Of a stretch of 64,000 nucleotides of DNA, positions 56,930 to 64,000 are shown one piece after another (position 1 is the stretch's first letter; each line of letters opens with the position of its first letter). Source of the DNA: Pempheris klunzingeri (Eukaryota > Chordata > Actinopteri > Acropomatiformes > Pempheridae). Where the stretch lies: the NCBI RefSeq assembly GCF_042242105.1, contig NC_092034.1, positions 4,707,144-4,771,143 of the forward strand. The letters run 5' to 3'. A program made the translations under genes and the position numbers. The notes under the pieces were generated by a model. It had not been told where the DNA came from. It was given only the letters and a program-made list of their open reading frames with translations, and ran no database searches.

Positions 56930-57615
56930 CACTTCCTCTCATCTTCCTTCTCCTCCTCCTCCAACACACCTCCTCTCATCTTCCTCCTCCTCCACCTCCT
57001 CCAACACACCTCTCGTCTTCCTCCTCCTCCTCAAACATACCTCTTGTCCTCCTCCTCCTAAAGCACTCTGTGCATTAAAAACAACACCCTAAATTAACTC
57101 ACCAGATTCCAAACATGCATTATTGCATTGCATTATTGCATGCATCCAAGTGTATATCCTGAGAACACGCCCGATGAAACTCCTACTCCTCCTCCTCGGA
57201 TTCCTCCTCTTTGGATCCCACCCCTCAGAATGAACTTAGAATGACGCGCCGCAATCATTTCAACAATTTGAAAATGAGGCAAACGTTTACAGTTCCTTCT
57301 AGAGAATCTCCTGATCTCTCACAATTTTATCAAGATGTGACAGGAATTCTCAGGGAGCTGAGGAGGTCAGGCGGGAGGTTCATCGTGGTGATGTGATACA
57401 GTTGGAGGTGAGAGGTTAAAATGTGCAAAATTACATTCAGGTAGCGATGGATGATGATGACGGTGATGCTATACTAGGTGTGTTGGAGGAGGTGGAGGAG
57501 GAGGAAGATGAGAGGAGGTGTGTTTGAGGAGATGGAGGAGGAGGAGGAAGATGAGAGGAGGTGTGCTTGAGGAGGAGGAGGAGGACCAGAGGTGTGTTAG
57601 AGGAGGAGGAGGAGT
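56930..57615. repeat. Large inverted repeat of purine/pyrimidine minisatellites
   Basis: The left arm (about 56930-57060) is a pyrimidine-rich array and the right arm (57475-57615) its inverted, purine-rich counterpart. A 49-bp core is an exact inverted match (56963-57011 against 57476-57524). The spacer is about 415-460 bp. A 61-codon frame at 57211-57396 lies in the spacer without a recognisable product. The TRIM promoter region begins at once to the right. Confidence 0.85.
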
Positions 57616-57649
57616 CAGGTTTTACCGCTTAGAAAAAAATGGATTATTA

Positions 57650-58119
57650 CTACAATTTACAACAGCACACGAAAGTGCGACAACATGCACGTAACAGCAC
57701 CATCAGCTCCTAACGAATAACAGCGACTACAGCGGAACGTCAGAATTTCCGAGGAGTCCTGAAGGCAGCACTTCCCCCGCATCAACCTGAATGTGTTCGG
57801 TGTCACTTAGCCGTTTGTCCGCCGCACAGGTGTGTATGCGTGTGTGATTGTGTGTTTAGACTCGTCCTTTTGGCTCAAAAGCCGAAAACTCCAGATGAGA
57901 AACTAAATGCCGGATGACGGGAACATGTCCTCGGACTCCTGAAACAGAGCGGACACCGTGGGGTTAAAAAAAACAAACGAAAAAAGGAAGCGCTAACGGT
58001 CGTAACGTCAACATGTTAACGTTAGCTCCAGTACGACAGGTGCAGGTTTGAAACGTTAGCTTCAGCGTGAAACAGGCTTCTCCAGCTCTGGATATCAGTG
58101 TCCCAGCTACATTATTCAG
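57650..58119 (+). promoter_or_regulatory. CpG-rich promoter and 5' non-coding exon of the TRIM gene
   Basis: CpG frequency rises sharply here after A/T-rich DNA. The leader ends ATTATTCAG|GTAAGT (donor at 58120). The acceptor GACCCCACAG ends at 59310, 13 bp before the ATG at 59324. No TATA box is seen. The transcription start is not defined. Confidence 0.55.
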
Positions 58120-59323
58120 GTAAGTAGCGTGGAAACAGGCTGCCTTGTCAGTGTGCCGTGTTTTGCTTTAGCTCATCACTGTCCAGGAACTCAGCCAGGG
58201 GGAGATTAACGTCAGGGTAGCTAACCGGGTGCCAGTTAGCTAATTACTGCTCGGCCCCTTAACCTACTAGTAATGCGGCCATCTGGAAAAAGCATGCTAG
58301 ATAAATGGGGATAGTTCTAATAAATAAAAAATAAAAGGTGGCAGCTTTATAGGCCTGTGGTATGTCCAAGGCTGACAGGTGAGGGGCTGGAAACCACTGC
58401 TGACCAACAGGGTTGACAGCACCTATTGTCTCATGTAAACAGCCCACAGCAGGTTGGCACATGTCCAGGTTACCTTGAGGTCGTAGCCTTTAAACAGAGA
58501 CTGTTTTTAGCCGAGCAGCAGGACGGCTGACTTGTTTTTAGAGGATTGGAGGATGTCCCAAAGGCCTAAAGCTACTGTATGTGTTGGTTTCATTTCTATC
58601 CTTCAATGAATCACGTACAGAGAAGGAGGAAGTGGTAATGTGGGTGGGGAGCTCTCGCTTATGATTAAATCAAAGTTTGTACAGTCACTGAAGGCTTAAA
58701 TTATACTTTGAGCTGTGGTTAACAATAGTTTTCACTACTGAGTAATGTACAGATTGTTTTCTGATGAATCAATCAAGTATTTTCTCTATAAAAAGTATAA
58801 GTTATGCCAAGGTGATGTGTTCAGGGTCTATCTTAGATCTTATTAGTGGATTGGCACAAAGTAGATTGCCAGCCATCTTGCTGGTCATCAATCACTTGTT
58901 TTTGATCAATCTCCATTTCATATTTTCACACACCTTTTACACACCTCACCTCACTGGCATTTGTCACGATTTTCTGCCTAACAGAAAAAAACAACCAACA
59001 GATGACTTAAATATAATGAAATAAAGTAATTTCTTTACACATCACAGTGTTCCTGATACTTAAATGATATCCTGTAGTTGTGTTTCAAAGACTAAAAAGT
59101 ATCATTTAATCCAGTTTTACGATGGTATAAAACTATTACCATTCTCAAAATTGTTGTCACTAATTGACTAATGGAGTAACTTTCCTTTCTTGTCTGTTTA
59201 CTCATGTCACCATCTTTTCACCTGTCCCCACCTCTTTTTCATTTCTCATTTATCTCCTGACTTTTTCAACTCCCAACACCCGTCTCCAGCTCCCCTCTCT
59301 GACCCCACAGTCTGAATACTGAC

Positions 59324-62300
59324 ATGGCCTCGGCCCAGTCAGAGCAATCCAGAGTCCTGCAAGAGGAGCTCACGTGCCCGGTGTGCCTGGACTTGTACCG
59401 TGACCCCTACTTGCTTCCTTGCGGCCACAACTTCTGCAAGGCCTGCCTGGACCGCCTAAAGCGGCAAGCGGAGCGAGGTCGTTTCCGCTGCCCAGAGTGC
59501 CGCGACAGCCACAGGTGTGGTAACTTTCAGAAAAACTTCAAACTAGCCAATATTGCTGATGACTACCGTCACCGGCGCCGAGCTACCGCTGCAGCTGCTG
59601 CACCTTCAAAATCCAGAGAATTGCTGTTGTCTCCTCTGGCAACGCAGCCAACCCGGAGTGCAAATGCTGTTCCGTGTGACTATTGCCCCTCAGTCACCGC
59701 CGAGGCGTCGGGCACCAGTGCTGTTGGAGACGGCTCTTCTGTTGCTTCTGTTTGTCAGGAAACAGGTGACAGCCAGCAGGCTGCTGCTGCCAGTGCCGCG
59801 GCTGTGTCGATGTTTGCTGTCAAGACGTGCCTGAAGTGTGAGGTGTCGATGTGCCAGGAGCATGTAAAGCCACATTTGGAGCTGCCTGCGTTCCGCGAGC
59901 ATCCGCTGACCGAACCGATGAGCGACTTCTGGAAGAGAAAGTGCCCAGATCATGATGAGATATACAGGTACAGATAATGGTGAGATATACAGGTACAGAT
60001 AATGGTGAGATATACAGGTACAGATCATGATGAGATATACAGGTACAGATCATGGTGAGATGTACAGGTACAGATCATGATGAGATATACAGGTACAGAT
60101 CATGGTGAGATGTACAGGTACGGATCATGGTGAGATGTACAGGTGGCTGTTTCCTAGTAGTTTTTACAATAACCTCCTTTTTTTCCCCATCCCATATTTT
60201 TCCAGTAATGATTGTGTCTTCTGCTGCTTCGGAGCGTCCCTTCATTAGTGAGTGCAATGCTGTGTTTGGAGGTCATTTACAAGCTTTATCTGAATGTTTT
60301 TATCTGGTGTGTAACTTCAGATATTACTGCATGGATGACAAGGTGTGCGTGTGCAACGCCTGCACCATCGAAGGTGGACACTTGGGACACACAATCAAGA
60401 CCCTGAAAAACACGATGAAAGATCTGAAGGTACGCTTTTTATTATTAATGTGGTTTCTACACAGGGTAGAAAAATCTGGTTATTATTACTGTTATCATTG
60501 GATGATATGGGATTATTTTGATAACAATAACAATAATAGTTTAGGAAAGTCTCACATCTTAGAAGGTTTTGGAATTTTCAGGATCTTTCAGGTCCATTCG
60601 GTATAAACTTGCCCAAATCCGACATCATCATAATTTACACAAAATCCCTGTATTGAAATAAATTGTTATATTTCCAGTATTCAAGAGCATTGTATTGTGA
60701 AGTAAGCTGTGGGAGCTGTGTGTTTTGTATCCTACTCCATTCGATTTTACCACCTTTTCATTGTTTGGCACACACAAAGTCTTGTGATGAGTCTGGAATC
60801 CTTATGAATGAACATTGTCAGTTGTTGTAGTGTGTGTGTGTGTGTGTCTATGGCTGCATGTGAATGAAAGAGTCACATGACTCCGAGGTCTTTCTTTAGG
60901 AGAGTTAAATCCACTTCCTGTGCTTCTATTCTCCTGAACAGAATGTGAAATTGAGAAGCTTCCAGTTCACCTGTTGAATTCAACATGTAGTGGCATCAGA
61001 CAGAGCTGACCTTTTTTTCTGAGCACCAACATCTTTTTTTCAATCATTATGGATGAGGAGAGGCTGCATGAAGCAAAGAAAAAAAATCCACACTGTCACA
61101 GCCCTGCTAAAATCAAACAAAATCATCCAGTGAGAAACTACAGTAATACTTTCAGCCCTTTACTGTTAGCGATTCAATAAAAGGCATAAAGTGTCCCAAA
61201 TTTAAAAAACAAACAAACAAGCGACCATATATTAAAATGGGAGTATTTGGAATTGCTATAGTAATAATCAATCATGCTTTCAACCTCTACAGTAACATAT
61301 TTGTCCCATTAAATATTTGAAATCTAGTGCGTCCTCATAATCATTGTGCACTTGCCTTCTTCATGTTCGCCAGAGCACACTGGATAAGCAGCTGTACAGG
61401 GTTGAAAGGAAGTACAGCATGGCAGAGAGAAAACTCCAGGAGCAGAAGGAGAAGGAGAGGCAGAATAAGGTAAGAGGGAACACATGAGAAGCTCAACAGG
61501 GCTGACAAACTTGAAAACAGTTGAATATTTTGTAATACTTATCTGTCATCTTGTTAAGTCTTTGTGATCACAATGTGCAGTAGGTACTAATTGATATTTG
61601 ATGTTTACTCCTGAGACGCTGAATGAATACTGGCATACTGAAAACGCAGCAGAGCATGCCATCTCTTCTCTCTTTAATGTACAGCACATCTTATGTTATA
61701 CTAGCTTATAATATGTCGTTATTTTATTCCTTCAGTATTTCTATTTCTGCTTTTAAGCCATGTCCAGTGCATGAATGTGAGTTAGGACCGCAACAAATGA
61801 TTATCTTTATTATTGCTTAATGTGTTGATTATTTTCTTGAGCAATAAACCAATTATTTTGTCTATAAAACATCCGAAAACTATGAAAAATGCCCATCACA
61901 GTGTCCTGGAGGCCAAAGTGATGTCATCAAATGTATTTCTTTGTCCAACAGTCCAAAACCACAAAATATTCAATCCACAAATTTTCACATGTGAAAACCG
62001 TAAACAAGGAAATGTTTTGCCTAAAAATGGCTCATGAATGATTAATCTATAATCAAAATAGCCCATAAGGTTTTGATCAATCAAATAAATGTAAACCGTT
62101 TGTTTCCCAAAACAAAAACATCCTGATGACCGCCTGTGTTCTTCCTCTTTTGCTCTTCATCACCTCCCTCATCTAGAAGTTCATGGACGACTCTGAGCAG
62201 GGCTTGACCAGGCTCGGTGACGAGATGAAGGCCAAAGTGCTCCGCTTCGTCACCAGACTGCGGGAATGCGCACGCACACACTGTGACACCAACGGGCCGG

Positions 62301-64000
62301 CGATCCAGAAGAACATCTCCAGGATCTGCCAGGACCAGGCCCGTCTCCAGGAAGTCCGCTGTGGCATCGAAGGCCTCATGCAGGAAAACGACCCTTTCCG
62401 CTTCATAGAGGTGAGACATCAACCGACATAACTCTTTCTACGATTAGTAGAGATAAAAAGTAGTTATTAGAAATATTTAGGGGAAATTCTCGTGCAGTAA
62501 ATTTAAGAGGAGAGTCTTCAGCTTTAGAACAAACAGTGACAAAAACTATGGCAGCTTTACTTTTGTGTATTATGAACACAAAATAATTTGAAGTTCACAT
62601 TTCTGAATGTCTCAATCAGTCTCGCCCCTGTGCACAAGGCTGCACTGATAAAATGCTAGGATGATCTAAATTAGTGTTATGGCTGCAATTTTGCTGATTT
62701 TGGAAATCTACTTTTTGTATTATTTGTGTCCAAACATCTGTTTTGTCCCTTTTTCAGGCATACAAGACAACAGGAAAACAGTAAGAACAACTCTTGCATT
62801 TAACTCTCAATTGTTACCATTATCATTAATCTGTCATTTTTTTTTCGATTTATTGATTAATCATTTTGTTGATAAGATAGTTAAAAGTGCACGCTAAAAT
62901 TTGCCAGAGCCAAAGATCCTCCACTTGGATGGATTATTTTATTTGAGAAACAGTCCAGAACCCACAGATATCCAGTTGTTATGCCTGGCCAAGGGAAAAC
63001 CTGAGAAGAACATAAAAATGACTCCAATGCAGTCCAAACAGAACTGATTTAGTCATAAATCCAGGGTGAGAATGGCCAAAACAATAAAAAAAAAAACAAC
63101 ACAATTATAAATTAAAACACTATATTTATATATTAATATTTACTTTAACATGTCTTGAAGTTTGGAATCCAGTCTGAAAAACTGTCTGTGTTTGTGTGTT
63201 GTAGGTGCCGTAGACAGCTGAGAAAAAACATGTTCTACCCAGAATATGTCGACATGGAGACGGAGGTTCTTGGAGTGATGATGGAAGAAGAAATGAGAAA
63301 ATTCCTTGATGAGGAGCTGCCGTGTCACATTATTGCTGCCATTAGTACCTTGTGTAAGGAGTTCTCATAAAATCATCTTCAAATGTCACTTCATCTTAAA
63401 CACTGTCTGCGACATGAGCTGTGATCAGATGTCTTTCACCTAAACCTTTGACCAAACACGTTACACAACATTGTGCATTTACTCTAAGTGGTTTATTAGG
63501 TACACCTAGTTAAAACCAGTCCTGCAACAAATCCTCCCTTCACTAAGGTTAGAATGTTCAGTTCTTCTGCTTTAGAGAGGAGTTTATTCTACGTTTGATT
63601 GCAGTTTGTATTAGAATTGGTCCAGTAGATTGACTCAGCCTGCAGCTACTAAACGGGCTGCTTTGGCTGTAATGTAATCCTTTGGGGTAACTTGCCGGAT
63701 CAAAGTGCGTCCACTGCTGATCCAGGTGTTGCCGATAAGTATTGCATAATCCACTGGTCCAAATGTATTCTGATCACCCATCAGGTCAACTGTCAGATCT
63801 CGAGGAGGAGGAGGAGCAGGAGAATGAGGAAGAGGCCGTGGAGGAGGAGGACGACGATGATGACGACGACGACGACCTCGATGACAGCAGTGTGGAGGAA
63901 ATGAGGAGTGAGGGGGAGGAGGAGGACGAGGAGGACGAGGAGGACGAGGAGGAAGGAAATGACCAGAGCACGCAGGCTGACGATCTTTACAGCCCAGGGG
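59324..64000 (+). CDS. TRIM-family E3 ubiquitin ligase, 3' end beyond the window
   Basis: Exons: 59324-59967, 60321-60429, 61374-61469, 62177-62410, 62758-62780, 63205-63353, 63785-beyond 64000; at least 490 aa, phases compatible. The RING finger is complete (C18, C21, C33, H35, C38, C41, C56, C59). B-box 1 starts C118-C121 and resumes C169-C172-C177-H180 after an unusual 47-residue Ala/Ser-rich insert. B-box 2 (C207-H210-C218-D221-C225-C228-H234-H237) crosses the first intron. Exons 3-4 give a helical coiled-coil region. Exon 7 is an extreme Glu/Asp run ending near the window edge, so it is unknown whether a PRY/SPRY or another C-terminal domain follows. The RING recruits E2 enzymes. TRIM25-, TRIM8- and TRIM16-like layouts all fit; I cannot name the member. 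Confidence 0.8.
59943..60142 (+). repeat. 25-bp minisatellite containing the exon 1 splice donor, 8 copies
   Basis: The unit is CAGATCATGATGAGATATA plus CAGGTA, period 25. Potential donors (ACAG|GT) lie at 59968, 59993, 60018, 60043, 60068, 60093, 60118 and 60143. The first unit is the coding end of exon 1 (PDHDEIYR); the other seven are intronic. Copies differ only by single changes such as CATGAT/AATGGT and ATATAC/ATGTAC. Confidence 0.95.
60430..61373. other. TRIM intron 2
   Basis: No extra exon is supported. It holds a short GT run (60832-60847) and otherwise plain A/T-rich sequence. Confidence 0.5.
61775..62065. mobile_element. Diverged GGGCTGC...-type interspersed repeat, TRIM intron 3
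   Basis: GACCGCAACAAATGATTATC, TTGATTATTTTCTTGAGCAA and GTCTATAAAACATCCGAAAA follow the same order as the copy in TOX4 intron 9 (12785-13060), with many mismatches. Confidence 0.45.

Noticed and set aside
59943..60142. 25-bp repeats as a CRISPR-like or satellite array
   Set aside because: There are no spacers, and the first unit is coding. It is a minisatellite derived from the exon end.

Overview
This is vertebrate nuclear DNA, almost certainly from a teleost fish. Genes are split into short exons with GT/AG introns. TATA-less CpG-rich promoters alternate with A/T-rich intergenic DNA. CA, TG and AAT microsatellites are common, and several repeats look like families widespread in fish genomes. 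All recognised genes lie on the + strand. Exon models were assembled by hand by joining open reading frames at GT/AG sites and checking that codon phase is kept; no alignment or transcript was available.

Layout: (1) 1-570 is the 3' end of an unidentified upstream gene. (2) 1.4-15.3 kb is TOX4, an HMG-box chromatin protein (658 aa in the main model), with two alternative first coding exons that both splice in phase to the same third exon. (3) 15.8-28.9 kb is SUPT16H, the large subunit of the FACT histone chaperone (24 coding exons, 1034 aa), with a separate promoter-like block (TCTCGCGAGA palindrome plus two E2F-type sites) about 0.7 kb before its ATG. (4) 29.8-49.7 kb is a head-to-tail cluster of three secreted, two-domain C-type lectin genes, with an orphan seven-helix membrane protein gene between the first and second. 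The lectins share one architecture: signal peptide, CTLD, CTLD, linker, and a small unrecognised C-terminal domain. They differ sharply in sugar-binding motifs and in the linker, which is six mucin-like exons in gene 1, 15 residues in gene 2 and absent in gene 3. (5) 51.1-55.05 kb is a SAMD9/SAMD9L-like gene that encodes only the TPR/OB-like C-terminal half and carries three identical 90-bp coding repeats. (6) 57.7-64.0 kb is a TRIM gene (RING, two B-boxes, coiled coil, very acidic tail) that runs off the window. Its first coding exon ends in a 25-bp minisatellite that copies the splice donor eight times.

The first half is conserved housekeeping chromatin machinery. The second half reads as a fast-evolving immune neighbourhood: lectins for recognition, a SAMD9L-type antiviral-restriction relative, and a TRIM E3 ligase. 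The strongest novelty candidates are the shortened SAMD9L-like gene, the splice-donor minisatellite in the TRIM gene, the modular mucin exon array, and the shared lectin C-terminal domain.
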